From NCBI GenBank assembly GCA_903916205.1, contig CAIWVX010000095.1:1-11676 (forward strand): DNA of 11,676 bases, read 5' to 3'. The number at the start of each line of letters is the position of its first letter. Within the stretch, counting starts at the first letter, position 1. The notes under the pieces were generated by a model that was not told the origin of the DNA, made no database searches, and saw only the letters and a program-made list of their open reading frames with translations. The position numbers and the translations under genes were made by a program. The DNA is from an uncultured beta proteobacterium (GTDB lineage Bacteria > Pseudomonadota > Gammaproteobacteria > Burkholderiales > Rhodocyclaceae). Below, piece by piece: positions 1-6,912 of this stretch.

Positions 1-1
1 G

Positions 2-856
2 GGCGTCTCAAAACAAATCAAACTGTTGGAAGATGAACTGGGCGTGGTGGTTTTCGAGCGCAGTGGTAAGCGTCTGACCGCGATTACCGAGCCGGGCAAG
101 AAAGTGCTCGAAATCGCCGACCGCATCCTGCACGAAGCCGATAACATCAAGCGTGTGGGGGAAGAATATGCCGGGGGTGATTCCGGTCGATTGGTGCTCG
201 CCACCACCCATACTCAGGCGCGTTATGCGCTGCCTGCCGTGGTCAAAATTTTTGTTGAACGTTACCCGAATGTCCGACTGTCGATGCATCAGGGCAGCCC
301 CCCCCAGATCGCCGAATGGACAGTCAAGGGCGAGGCCGACATCGCTATCGCCACTGAAGCGCTCGACCAGTTTCCGCAACTGATCATGCTACCGTGTTAT
401 CAGTGGGGACATAGTCTGGTGGCGCCCGAAGGCCATCCCATTCTGGCCGAAAAATCGATTACCCTCGCCGCGCTGGCGCGTTGGCCGTTGATTACTTACG
501 ATCCGGCGTTTACAGGACGTTCGCTGATTAACAAAGCGTTTGAGCGAGCCCATCTGACGCCCAACGTGGTGTTGGCCGCGATTGATGCCGACGTGATCAA
601 AACCTACGTGAGCCTCGGACTCGGCTTGGGTATCATCGCCAGCATGGCTTATGATCCGACGCGCGATCTGGGTCTGAAGGCCGTTGATGTCGGCCATCTC
701 TTCGGCTCGAATACAACCCGCATCGGCTTGCGACGTGGAACCTATATTCGTCAATACGAATACGATTTCATCGAGCTGTTTGCGTCACAACTCACAAAAA
801 AGGTCGTTGATATGGCTTTAGCCGGCTCAGGTGGTGAAGATGAATATCAACTTTGA
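2..856 (+). CDS. cysB: HTH-type transcriptional regulator CysB (5' end cut by window)
   Basis: LysR-family activator of sulfate/thiosulfate uptake and cysteine synthesis genes; in known CysB proteins N-acetylserine is the inducer. The reading frame is open from base 2, beginning GVSKQIKLLEDELG, which is the second half of the winged helix-turn-helix. Aligned from memory without gaps to E. coli CysB it starts at about residue 32, so some 31 N-terminal residues lie outside the window. The visible part is 284 codons. The sulfate/effector-site motif TTHTQARYALP is at nt 203-235 (E. coli Thr100, Thr102 and Gln103 are kept). The later stretches MHQGSPPQIAEW, IATEAL, FTGRS and DADVIKTYVSLGLGLGIIASMA are CysB hallmarks. 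It ends in TGA at 854-856. A TTG at 26 or an ATG further in could be mistaken for a start, but the homology runs upstream of both. Cbl, a close paralogue, is the main alternative; a lone copy is more likely cysB. Confidence 0.93.
   Translation, partial: GVSKQIKLLEDELGVVVFERSGKRLTAITEPGKKVLEIADRILHEADNIKRVGEEYAGGDSGRLVLATTHTQARYALPAVVKIFVERYPNVRLSMHQGSPPQIAEWTVKGEADIAIATEALDQFPQLIMLPCYQWGHSLVAPEGHPILAEKSITLAALARWPLITYDPAFTGRSLINKAFERAHLTPNVVLAAIDADVIKTYVSLGLGLGIIASMAYDPTRDLGLKAVDVGHLFGSNTTRIGLRRGTYIRQYEYDFIELFASQLTKKVVDMALAGSGGEDEYQL
829..834 (+). promoter_or_regulatory. Ribosome binding site AGGTGG inside the end of cysB
   Basis: AGGTGG lies five bases before ATG 840 and picks that codon over the two in-frame GTG codons at 831 and 834, which sit within the site itself. 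Confidence 0.55.
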
Positions 857-1187
857 TCCGGCTAACCGGAAGCCCAAAGGGCTAATGACCCAGATTCTGA
901 CCCTAGTCGTTGGCGTCATTACTCTTGGGGCGGCCTTGTTGTTCTCATTCGTATTTTTTGCCGTTCTGGCGGTGGCGGTGCTGATTTTTGGAGGGTATTT
1001 CTGGTGGAAGACCCGTGCACTTCGGGCTCAAATCCGCCAGCAGATGCAACAGATGCAAGAACAAGCCGCCGCGACGCATGACCATTCGGACGCGGCGGCT
1101 GAACCGATTCGTCCAACCGACGGCGAGATCATCGAAGGCGAAGCGGTCCGTGTGCAGGAAGAACGGACAAAGTTGCCGGGTCAGTAA
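840..1187 (+). CDS. Small inner-membrane protein of unknown function
   Basis: 115 residues, not recognised as a named family. A short basic N-terminus is followed by one long hydrophobic stretch at about residues 16-54 (either two short helices or one long one), ending in GGYFWWKTR. Then comes a cytoplasmic tail with a Gln/Met-rich, probably coiled-coil segment at about 62-77 (QQMQQMQEQ), and an acidic stretch DGEIIEGEAVRV near the C-terminus. The start is chosen at ATG 840 because AGGTGG lies five bases upstream; GTG 831 would add three residues. It overlaps the end of cysB by 17 bases, so the two are probably co-transcribed and translationally coupled. The hydrophobic core and tail composition make a real protein likely, but nothing in it shows a function or a link to sulfur metabolism. 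Confidence 0.75.
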   Translation: MNINFDPANRKPKGLMTQILTLVVGVITLGAALLFSFVFFAVLAVAVLIFGGYFWWKTRALRAQIRQQMQQMQEQAAATHDHSDAAAEPIRPTDGEIIEGEAVRVQEERTKLPGQ

Positions 1188-1284
1188 AGTCGAGCCGAGC
1201 CGCAACTTATGGCCTATCCCAAAACCGTTTTTGTGCGCTTGAAAATACAATTTTGATGCGAATTAAGCGCATTACAATGAGCAG

Positions 1285-1902
1285 ATGACTCCTAACTATT
1301 GGCAACAAGCCTCCGCCGAACTGGCGCGAGTTGATCCGGTTATGGCGGGCCTAGTGGCGCGTTACACGGGAGCGACGTTGATTTCGCGCGGTGACCCGTT
1401 TTCTACGCTGGCCCGTTCGATTGTTGGTCAGCAAATCTCAGTCAAAGCGGCGGATAGTGTCTGGGCTCGATGCGTTAGCGCGCTGCCGTCGATTACTCCG
1501 GCGGGCGTGTTGGCGATTAGTCCCGAGTTGTTGCGTGCTTGCGGACTGTCGGCGCGCAAGGTCGAATATGTGGCTGATCTGGCCAGACATTTTAGTGACG
1601 GGCAGATTCATTCTGAGCGCTGGTCGCAGATGAGCGATGAAGAAATCATTGTCGAATTGACTGCCGTGCGCGGAATTGGCGTATGGACGGCCGAGATGTT
1701 TCTGATTTTTAACCAGTTGCGCCCGGACGTTTTTCCACTTGACGATATTGGTCTACAGAAAGCCGTGGCTTTGCATTATTGCCAAGGTGAGCGACCTGCA
1801 CGGCGTGAGCTTTCCAAATGGGGGGAAGGTTGGCGACCCTGGCGTTCAGTCGCCACTTGGTATCTCTGGCGCAGTCTTGATCCGATTCCCGTTGAATACT
1901 GA
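1285..1902 (+). CDS. DNA-3-methyladenine glycosylase II (AlkA-like)
   Basis: Base-excision repair enzyme of the HhH-GPD superfamily that removes alkylated purines from DNA; cytoplasmic. It has 205 residues, shorter than E. coli AlkA (282) because it lacks the extra N-terminal domain, and resembles the compact AlkA/MAG forms of many bacteria. Visible signatures: the helix LARSIVGQQISVKAA (42-56), the helix-hairpin-helix core LTAVRGIGVWTAEMFLIF (125-142), and DVFPLDDIGLQKA (148-160), where Asp154 matches the catalytic aspartate of AlkA (Asp238). The C-terminal WRPWRSVATWYLWR (183-196) is also typical. ATG 1285 is the only sensible start: an ATG at 1277 runs into a stop after three codons. The Shine-Dalgarno sequence is weak. 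It stands between two short gaps (97 and 85 bases), so it could be its own transcription unit. Family is secure, exact substrate range is not. Confidence 0.92.
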   Translation: MTPNYWQQASAELARVDPVMAGLVARYTGATLISRGDPFSTLARSIVGQQISVKAADSVWARCVSALPSITPAGVLAISPELLRACGLSARKVEYVADLARHFSDGQIHSERWSQMSDEEIIVELTAVRGIGVWTAEMFLIFNQLRPDVFPLDDIGLQKAVALHYCQGERPARRELSKWGEGWRPWRSVATWYLWRSLDPIPVEY

Positions 1903-1918
1903 TTTTTTGCACTTCAGC

Positions 1919-1945
1919 TTGGTGTAAGCCCGCATTGCGTACAAT
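1919..1945 (+). promoter_or_regulatory. Possible sigma70 promoter for ppa
   Basis: TTGGTG (1919-1924) and TACAAT (1940-1945) are separated by 15 bases, slightly short of the ideal 17. They lie in the 85-base gap in front of ppa, about 40 bases upstream of its start codon. The -10 is good, the -35 and spacing are mediocre. Confidence 0.3.
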
Positions 1946-1974
1946 ACGTCTTTGCGTCCCGTGATTACTTTTAA

Positions 1975-1980
1975 AAGAGA
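1975..1980 (+). promoter_or_regulatory. Ribosome binding site AAGAGA for ppa
   Basis: AAGAGA seven bases before ATG 1988 fixes the ppa start. It rules out the in-frame TTG at 1952, whose extra twelve residues have no counterpart in the family. Confidence 0.6.
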
Positions 1981-1987
1981 ATTAGAC

Positions 1988-2536
1988 ATGGCTTTGAATA
2001 ACGTTCCTTCCGGCATTTCCCTTCCTAATGATTTCAATGTCGTCATCGAAATTCCGATGCGCGCCGACCCGGTTAAATATGAGGTTGATAAGCTCAGTGG
2101 GGCCATTTTTGTTGACCGCTTTATGTCCACCGCGATGCATTATCCCTGTAATTATGGCTACATTCCGCATACCATTTCTCAGGACGGTGATCCCGTTGAT
2201 GTTCTGGTTATTGCTCAATTTCCTTTGCCGCCGGGTGTTGTTGTGCGCTGTCGCCCCATTGGTATGCTGGACATGGAAGATGAGGCCGGGGGTGACGCCA
2301 AGTTGCTCGCCGTACCAGTCGACAAACTAACAAGCATGTATAGCAATGTGTGCAGCCCACGCGATCTGCCACAGCTTATGTTGGATCAGATTTCTCACTT
2401 TTTTGCGCATTACAAAGATCTTGAAATGGGCAAATTCGTCAAAATCAAAGGGTGGCGCGATGTCGAAGAGGCGAAAAAAGAAATCATGGAGAGTGTCCGA
2501 CGCTTCGATGAAGCGAAAGACAAACCCGCCTACTGA
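1988..2536 (+). CDS. ppa: Inorganic pyrophosphatase (family I)
   Basis: Hydrolyses pyrophosphate to two phosphates in the cytoplasm, pulling biosynthetic reactions such as nucleotide-sugar and nucleic acid synthesis forward; Mg-dependent, normally a homohexamer. It has 182 residues, close to the E. coli enzyme. The diagnostic signature DGDPVDV is at residues 66-72, carrying the metal-binding aspartates. Other family stretches are VVIEIPM (18-24), KYEVDK (30-35), HYPCNYGYIP (51-60) and the downstream IGMLDMEDEAGGDAK. The C-terminal KIKGWRDVEEAKKEI is also standard. ATG 1988 is supported by AAGAGA seven bases upstream. It is followed after 33 bases by tilS, probably in one transcript. Confidence 0.97.
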   Translation: MALNNVPSGISLPNDFNVVIEIPMRADPVKYEVDKLSGAIFVDRFMSTAMHYPCNYGYIPHTISQDGDPVDVLVIAQFPLPPGVVVRCRPIGMLDMEDEAGGDAKLLAVPVDKLTSMYSNVCSPRDLPQLMLDQISHFFAHYKDLEMGKFVKIKGWRDVEEAKKEIMESVRRFDEAKDKPAY

Positions 2537-2569
2537 TTTTACGTCGGCTTGCTGAACCCTTGTTTAGAT

Positions 2570-3979
2570 ATGATGGACAGCGGTTCAAAGGCTCTTGATT
2601 CGCGGGATAACGCACGTTCTTTGCGTTGTACGGAAGATTGGCTTGAAAAAGTCCTCGCGACTTTTTTTGCGCCCCGGCTGAAACCGGGGGATCGTCTGTG
2701 TGTGGCGCTTTCCGGCGGTCGCGATTCCGTGGTTATGTTGCATGCGCTTAATCGGCTGGTGAGCGCTTCAACGCTTCAGATCCGACTATCGGCACTGCAT
2801 GTGCATCACGGTATTAGTCCGAATGCCGACGATTGGGCAGCGTTCTGCGAAGCGTTTTGCCAGCGTTGTGGGCTGCCGCTCGATATTATTCATGTTCAAG
2901 TTTCTCGTGACCGGGGCGAAGGGCTAGAAGCCGCCGCCCGCCGCGAGCGATACGCTGCCTTTGCCGACGGTGCGGCCGACTGGCTGGCTTTGGCCCATCA
3001 TTGCGACGATCAAGCAGAAACGGTTCTCCTCAATTTGTTGCGCGGAACAGGTGTACTCGGTGCCGCAGGAATGCTCAACGAGCGTTCACAACGTCACGGA
3101 CCGAGGCTCGTCCGGCCCTTGCTTGATGTGCCACGACGGGTGATTGAGCGTTATGCCAAGCAGCAGTCACTGCGTTGGATCGAAGATGAAAGCAACGATG
3201 ATTTGCATTTTCGCCGCAATTTTCTCCGTCATGACGTACTGCCTCGGCTGGAAGAAAAATTTCCGGGGGCCAAGGCTTCGTTGGTGCGTGCCGCCGGTCA
3301 CTTTGCCGAAGGTGCGCTGTTGCTCGATGATCTGGCGGCCATTGATTACGCGGCGCTAAGCTCCGCCTCTGCTGGCGTAAGCTTAAGGCTTGACGGATTG
3401 AATACGCTGTCTCACGCCCGTGCCCGTAATCTGTTGCGCTTCGTGTGGCTCAAAGCCGGTTTCCGTGCGCCGGATACCCGCTGGATCAACGAGGCACTCA
3501 AGCAACTGATTACGGCTAATTCACACTCGGAAACGACGTTATCTACGAGCGATGGTTCGCTTCGTGTTTATCGCGGTGAGGTGTATTTCATTAAACCTTA
3601 CCCACCTCCGCCCGCTGAACCTTTGCGCTGGTCCGGCGAGGCCGAACTTCCTTGGCAAGGTGGACGAGTTCGTTTTGTCCCGGTCATCGGCTCAGGCGTT
3701 CGTCGTGATTTACTTGATCAAGGCGAGGTATCGCTTTGTTGGCGGCAAGGGGGAGAGCGTTTACAGCCGGACAAAAATCGCCCGCGAAGAACTCTGCGCA
3801 ATATGCTTCAAGAAAATGCAGTTCCCCCTTGGGAGCGAGTGCGTCTGCCTTATTTGTGGTGCGACGGGCAACTGGTTTGGGTTGGCGGCATTGGCGTCGA
3901 TTCGTCCTTCGCCTGTCCCGCTGAGGCCTCAGGGGTATTGCCTATTTGGGATTCGGAATGTTCAGGCAAGGGTATTTAG
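2570..3979 (+). CDS. tilS: tRNA(Ile)-lysidine synthetase
   Basis: Attaches lysine to C34 of the CAU-anticodon tRNA-Ile2 using ATP, so that it reads AUA as isoleucine; essential in most bacteria. About 469 residues, slightly longer than E. coli TilS (432). Domains: an N-type ATP pyrophosphatase with PP-loop SGGRDS (48-53), HVHHGI (78-82) and LALAHHCDDQAETVLLNLLRG (139-159); WIEDESNDD and FRRNFLRHDVLPRLE (203-228), typical of the family; a middle substrate-binding domain; and a C-terminal TilS domain with WRQGGERLQP and the R-T-L-R-N-M-LQ-E/W-E-R stretch before LVWVGGIGVD. The start is uncertain. ATG 2570 and ATG 2573 are adjacent, neither has a clear Shine-Dalgarno sequence, and the first 20 or so residues are not conserved. 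An upstream in-frame TTG at 2549 is less likely. It sits 33 bases after ppa. Confidence 0.95.
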   Translation: MMDSGSKALDSRDNARSLRCTEDWLEKVLATFFAPRLKPGDRLCVALSGGRDSVVMLHALNRLVSASTLQIRLSALHVHHGISPNADDWAAFCEAFCQRCGLPLDIIHVQVSRDRGEGLEAAARRERYAAFADGAADWLALAHHCDDQAETVLLNLLRGTGVLGAAGMLNERSQRHGPRLVRPLLDVPRRVIERYAKQQSLRWIEDESNDDLHFRRNFLRHDVLPRLEEKFPGAKASLVRAAGHFAEGALLLDDLAAIDYAALSSASAGVSLRLDGLNTLSHARARNLLRFVWLKAGFRAPDTRWINEALKQLITANSHSETTLSTSDGSLRVYRGEVYFIKPYPPPPAEPLRWSGEAELPWQGGRVRFVPVIGSGVRRDLLDQGEVSLCWRQGGERLQPDKNRPRRTLRNMLQENAVPPWERVRLPYLWCDGQLVWVGGIGVDSSFACPAEASGVLPIWDSECSGKGI

Positions 3980-4045
3980 CAAAAAAAACAACGTAGGCCA
4001 TTACCGGAATTTGAGGCCATTGCTCTGCTGTTTCCGTCCAACGCA

Positions 4046-4074
4046 AAGACAGTAGGTAAGCCAAGCCTTATAAT
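4046..4074 (+). promoter_or_regulatory. Probable sigma70 promoter for the UgpB-like gene
   Basis: AAGACA (4046-4051; 4 of 6 matches to TTGACA), a 17-base spacer, and a perfect TATAAT (4069-4074). It lies in the 128-base gap after tilS and 33 bases upstream of the next start codon, so the solute-binding protein is likely transcribed independently of ppa-tilS. Confidence 0.55.
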
Positions 4075-4107
4075 TCGGCTCTTTGTTTTTTTCGCTAAAG
4101 AAATACC

Positions 4108-5394
4108 ATGAAATTATTCAAAATAGTTATGGTCATCGCCTCGCTGTTCGCGATAAATTCGGCTAATGCCGCGCCGCAGCGGGCTGTGTTGCCCTCTAAG
4201 GTGAAAACGCCGGTGATCATCGAGTTTTCTCACGCGCTCGACGAAATAAGGGCCGAACGCGTAGAGCCTTTGATTGAGCAGTTCAATGCGCAGCAAAAAG
4301 AGGTGCAGGTCAAATTGGTGCGACGGGTGGAGGGCGAGGCACCCAAACAGTTGAATTTGGCGACCCGCGAAGAACATGCTCGCTTCATTAGCCAAAGAGC
4401 TAGATTCAAGCCGCTCAATGAAGTCATGAAAGAAGCTAAAGAGCCGTTTGATGCCAGCCGATTGTCGCCCGAGTTGAAGGAAAGTTTGCTCGATGCCAAG
4501 GGGCAACTGATGGCTTTGCCGGTGGCTTTTTCGACGCCGGTTTTGTATATCAATAAGGCGGTTTTCCGTAAGGCAGGCCTAGACCCAGAGACGCCGCCGA
4601 AGACTTGGCTGGAAATGCAGAATGTGGCCGGTCAATTGATGGATGCTGGTGTGCGCTGTCCATTTACGACCTCTTGGCCGGTGTGGGTTTTTATTGACAA
4701 TGTGAGCGTCTGGAGTGGTGCCGATCTGAGCGATGCCAAGGGAAATTTGTCGTTTAATGGCCTGACTCAGGTCAAGCATATCGCGATGATGTCGAGTTGG
4801 TACAAAGCTAAAATTTTCCACTCGTTTGGTCGTGCGGATGAGGCTGATCGGCGTTTCGCTCAGGGCGAATGTGCCATGCTGACCAGTACCTCATCATTAT
4901 TTGCCTCCTTGTCTGAGAATCAGACGCTGGATGCCGGTGTTTCGTCCTTGCCTTATCATGATGATGTGTCTGGTGCGCCAAAAAACACGCTGGCCGATGG
5001 CGCGTCTCTGTGGGTGGGCAGCAGTCTTAAACCGGCAGAAACCAGAGGTGTCGCAAAATTTGTAACGTATGTTCTCGGCCCTGAAGTTCAGATCAAGCTC
5101 ACTATGGCCGGTGGTTATCTGCCGATCACCCCAGTAGCACGTGCCGCCGCCAGCAGCAAATTGCTGAAAGCTAACTTTGCTGGGCTGCGTGTCGCCTACG
5201 GACAATTGCGCGGGAGAAGCGCCTTGCCACGTGTGCGCCCTGCCCAGATCGAGGCCGTTCGCAAAATTGTAGATGAAGAGCTTGAAGCCGTCTGGGCCAA
5301 TAAAAAGCCGGCCAAGGAAGGTCTCGATCAAGCGGTTCTGCGAGGCAACGCGATTTTGCGTTCGTATTCGCTAGCCAAGGCCAAAACCCTTTAG
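4108..5394 (+). CDS. Periplasmic ABC-type solute-binding protein, UgpB-like
   Basis: 428 residues of the family 1 carbohydrate/glycerol-3-phosphate binding proteins. A Sec signal peptide is evident: basic MKLFK, hydrophobic core to about residue 16, and NSANA|AP with cleavage after Ala21. The rest follows E. coli UgpB (438 aa) closely: LPVAFSTPVLYINKAVFRKAGLDPETPPKTW (137-167), QVKHIAMMSSWY (221-232), FAQGECAMLTSTSS (250-263), ADGASLWVG (297-305), GGYLPIT (335-341) and IVDEELEAVW (387-396). Compared from memory, the segment between FNA (59-61) and KPL (101-103) is about 12 residues shorter than in UgpB. The N-lobe part with the NAPAILQVYEVG-like stretch is not recognisable, so the ligand may differ. 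No permease or ATPase gene lies beside it, so it is an orphan here. It has its own promoter and an AAAGAA ribosome binding site. ugpB itself cannot be assigned safely. Confidence 0.85.
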   Translation: MKLFKIVMVIASLFAINSANAAPQRAVLPSKVKTPVIIEFSHALDEIRAERVEPLIEQFNAQQKEVQVKLVRRVEGEAPKQLNLATREEHARFISQRARFKPLNEVMKEAKEPFDASRLSPELKESLLDAKGQLMALPVAFSTPVLYINKAVFRKAGLDPETPPKTWLEMQNVAGQLMDAGVRCPFTTSWPVWVFIDNVSVWSGADLSDAKGNLSFNGLTQVKHIAMMSSWYKAKIFHSFGRADEADRRFAQGECAMLTSTSSLFASLSENQTLDAGVSSLPYHDDVSGAPKNTLADGASLWVGSSLKPAETRGVAKFVTYVLGPEVQIKLTMAGGYLPITPVARAAASSKLLKANFAGLRVAYGQLRGRSALPRVRPAQIEAVRKIVDEELEAVWANKKPAKEGLDQAVLRGNAILRSYSLAKAKTL

Positions 5395-5568
5395 CCCTAA
5401 GCCGGAGACGCCGGATTCAAAAAGCTAAAACCTATCTTATTGAAGGTGAAAACTCTTCTCAAGGTCATGACGATGTGCGAGAATCCTTCAGGCTGAGAAC
5501 ATGAAGTGCTACTTTCAATAAAACATGATAAATAATTAATTAACATATAAAGGATATCATTCCATACA

Positions 5569-5574
5569 TATAAT
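5569..5574 (+). promoter_or_regulatory. Candidate -10 element (TATAAT) of the polysaccharide cluster
   Basis: Perfect TATAAT in the AT-rich part of the intergenic region, about 150 bases before the first reading frame. The -35 at the right distance (TATAAA, 5546-5551) matches only 3 of 6, though the AT-rich upstream DNA with TAATTAATTA could act as an UP element. If used, it gives a long 5' leader that includes the inverted repeat at 5634-5679. Confidence 0.3.
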
Positions 5575-5633
5575 GAGTTTCTGTTCAATGCCTTGCCGAT
5601 AGCACTAGTCGCTAGATTTAAGTCAACGGGTTC

Positions 5634-5679
5634 TAACATCAAAGCGTCGGGGAAGCCGGTGCTGTTCTTTTTGATGTTA
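5634..5679 (+). repeat. Perfect 10-bp inverted repeat (stem-loop or operator)
   Basis: TAACATCAAA at 5634-5643 is exactly complementary in reverse to TTTGATGTTA at 5670-5679, with a 26-base spacer. It lies 43 bases before the remnant epimerase start, in the presumed leader of the cluster mRNA. No run of T follows the right arm, so it does not look like an intrinsic terminator. It could be a leader stem-loop or a protein-binding site. Confidence 0.5.
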
Positions 5680-5722
5680 AGAGTATTCTTCCTCTTGGCG
5701 CAGCAGATGAGAGACTTTAAAC

Positions 5723-6145
5723 ATGACCCGTTACGAACAACTTCAATCCGAACTTCGGAAACTCCCCAAAACTTGGCTCATTGCCGGCGTGGCCGGTTTC
5801 ATCGGTAGCAATCTGCTCGAAGCACTACTCAAACTCGATCAGCATGTGGTTGGCTTCGATAACCTTGCCACGGGTTATCACCGTAATCTGGACGAAGTGC
5901 AACACCTTGTAAACCCTACGCAATGGGCAAACTTTCAGTTTATTGAAGGCAGCATTCGCAAATATGAAGATTGTCAGCAAGCTTGCCGAGGTGTGGATTA
6001 TGTTTTCCACCAAACCGCTTTGGGTAGTATCCCTCGCAGTCTGTCTGGCCCTATCGCCACGAATGAAACGAACATCAGTGATTTTTTAAATATGCCCATG
6101 CTATGGTATGTAAAAAATCAAAATTTTTTGGACGAAAAAGAATGA
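5723..6145 (+). pseudogene. Truncated UDP-N-acetylhexosamine 4-epimerase (WbpP/TviC-like remnant)
   Basis: An intact 140-codon frame whose first ~120 residues match the N-terminus of WbpP/TviC/WbgU-type UDP-GlcNAc/GalNAc 4-epimerases (about 340 aa). Visible are the leader [21 protein letters not shown] with the GxxGxxG NAD motif (about 22-28), [46 protein letters not shown] and [11 protein letters not shown] (about 114-124). After that the similarity stops abruptly and 16 unrelated residues lead to the stop. The catalytic Ser/Thr and YxxxK, and the whole substrate domain, are missing, so it cannot be an active epimerase. Its TGA overlaps the rfbF start as ATGA, so translating it may still help ribosomes reach rfbF. 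Start ATG 5723 has GAGAG nine bases upstream. A fresh deletion or recombination at about 6095 explains it best. Confidence 0.85.
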
Positions 6146-6912
6146 AAGCTGTAATTCTTGCCGGTGGTCTAGGTACGAGAATCTCAGAGGAGACGGTGAC
6201 TCGACCCAAACCCATGATTGAAATTGGTGGCAAACCTATCTTGTGGCACATCATGAAGATGTATTCCGCGCACGGAGTCCACGATTTTGTGATTTGCTGC
6301 GGCTACAAGGGCTATGTCATCAAGGAATACTTCGCTAATTATTTCCTCCATAGTTCTGACGTCACGTTTGACATGGGTACCAATCAGATGAATGTGCATC
6401 ACAAGTATGCCGAGCCTTGGAAGGTCACTCTGATTGATACCGGCGAAAACACGATGACGGGTGGCCGGCTTAAACGCGTGAAGGATTATTTGGGCGACGA
6501 GGATTTTTGTTTCACCTACGGCGATGGTATTTCTGACGTTAATATCACCGAATTGATCCAATTTCATCGCAGTCAGAAGGTTTTTGCAACAGTGACCGCC
6601 GTACAGCCACCTGGTCGATTTGGTTCCCTAGCGATGCAAGGTTCCCGGGTGACAGGATTCGTCGAGAAACCGGTTGGCGAGGGTGGCTGGATTAATGGAG
6701 GCTTTTTTGTTTTATCGCCCAAGGTGATCGATTTGATCAAGGACGATACAACGGTCTGGGAACGTGAGCCGCTTGAAGGCTTGGCGCAAAAAGGCCAGTT
6801 GACACCGTATATGCATCGGGGCTTCTGGCAGCCTATGGACACGCTGCGCGACAAGATGCACCTAGAGGATCTTTGGCAAGCGGGTAAGGCACCGTGGAAG
6901 GTCTGGAGATGA
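6142..6912 (+). CDS. rfbF: Glucose-1-phosphate cytidylyltransferase
   Basis: Makes CDP-glucose and pyrophosphate from CTP and glucose-1-phosphate, the first committed step to CDP-linked deoxysugars of O-antigens; cytoplasmic. It has 256 residues, the normal family length (also called ddhA/ascA). Motifs: nucleotide-binding [11 protein letters not shown] (8-18) with RPKPM (21-25, conserved Lys23), YGDGISDVN (126-134, metal and sugar-phosphate site), FVEKP (173-177), WINGGFFV (183-190) and [11 protein letters not shown] (227-237). ATG 6142 is chosen because family members begin MKAVILAGG. An in-frame ATG at 6103 would add 13 lysine-rich residues with no ribosome binding site. The start overlaps the remnant epimerase stop by four bases (ATGA), and its own stop overlaps rfbG in the same way. 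Confidence 0.96.
   Translation: MKAVILAGGLGTRISEETVTRPKPMIEIGGKPILWHIMKMYSAHGVHDFVICCGYKGYVIKEYFANYFLHSSDVTFDMGTNQMNVHHKYAEPWKVTLIDTGENTMTGGRLKRVKDYLGDEDFCFTYGDGISDVNITELIQFHRSQKVFATVTAVQPPGRFGSLAMQGSRVTGFVEKPVGEGGWINGGFFVLSPKVIDLIKDDTTVWEREPLEGLAQKGQLTPYMHRGFWQPMDTLRDKMHLEDLWQAGKAPWKVWR
6897..6902 (+). promoter_or_regulatory. Ribosome binding site GGAAGG for rfbG
   Basis: GGAAGG six bases before ATG 6909 decides for that start over the in-frame GTG 6894. It lies within the end of rfbF. Confidence 0.6.

Larger units (their letters stand above)
5395..5722 (+). other. Intergenic region between housekeeping genes and polysaccharide cluster
   Basis: 328 bases without a gene I can support. The centre (about 5509-5580) is strongly AT-rich and contains the palindrome TAATTAATTA (5533-5542) and the -10-like TATAAT (5569-5574). 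An 8-bp palindrome GTCATGAC lies at 5464-5471, and a 10-bp inverted repeat at 5634-5679. The right end (GAGAG at 5709-5713) serves as ribosome binding site for the next reading frame. This is the natural place for the promoter and control of the cluster. An open frame from 5551 across the region gives a hydrophobic peptide (ALPIALVARF and VLFFLMLRVFFLLA), but it runs out of frame into the following gene and I do not recognise it. No transposase remnant or integration site was seen. Confidence 0.6.

Noticed and set aside
1246..1278. Two TACAAT hexamers (1246-1251 and 1273-1278) as promoters for the glycosylase
   Set aside because: No acceptable -35 at a usual distance: TTGATG to the second hexamer leaves only 14 bases, and the first has none.
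3992..4022. Short direct repeat GGCCATT in the tilS downstream gap
   Set aside because: Only seven bases twice, with no periodic pattern or mobile-element context.
3552..4055. Long open frame overlapping the end of tilS
   Set aside because: It is an alternate-frame shadow of the conserved TilS C-terminal domain, with no plausible protein pattern of its own.
4064..4092. AGCC/GGCT hairpin followed by a T-rich run as a tilS terminator
   Set aside because: The stem is only four base pairs and its loop coincides with the TATAAT of the next gene's promoter.
5390..5429. TTTAGC/GCTAAA with inner CCGG/CCGG as a terminator after the solute-binding protein
   Set aside because: The outer and inner stems are short, separated by unpaired bases, and no T-run follows. 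Not convincing as an intrinsic terminator.
5593..5808. Possible small hydrophobic protein in the intergenic region (ALPIALVARF, VLFFLMLRVFFLLA)
   Set aside because: Only a TTG start without a ribosome binding site, and its second half is an out-of-frame reading of the epimerase remnant. No recognisable family.
6103..6141. Longer rfbF start at ATG 6103
   Set aside because: It would add 13 lysine/arginine-rich residues absent from the family, and has no ribosome binding site.
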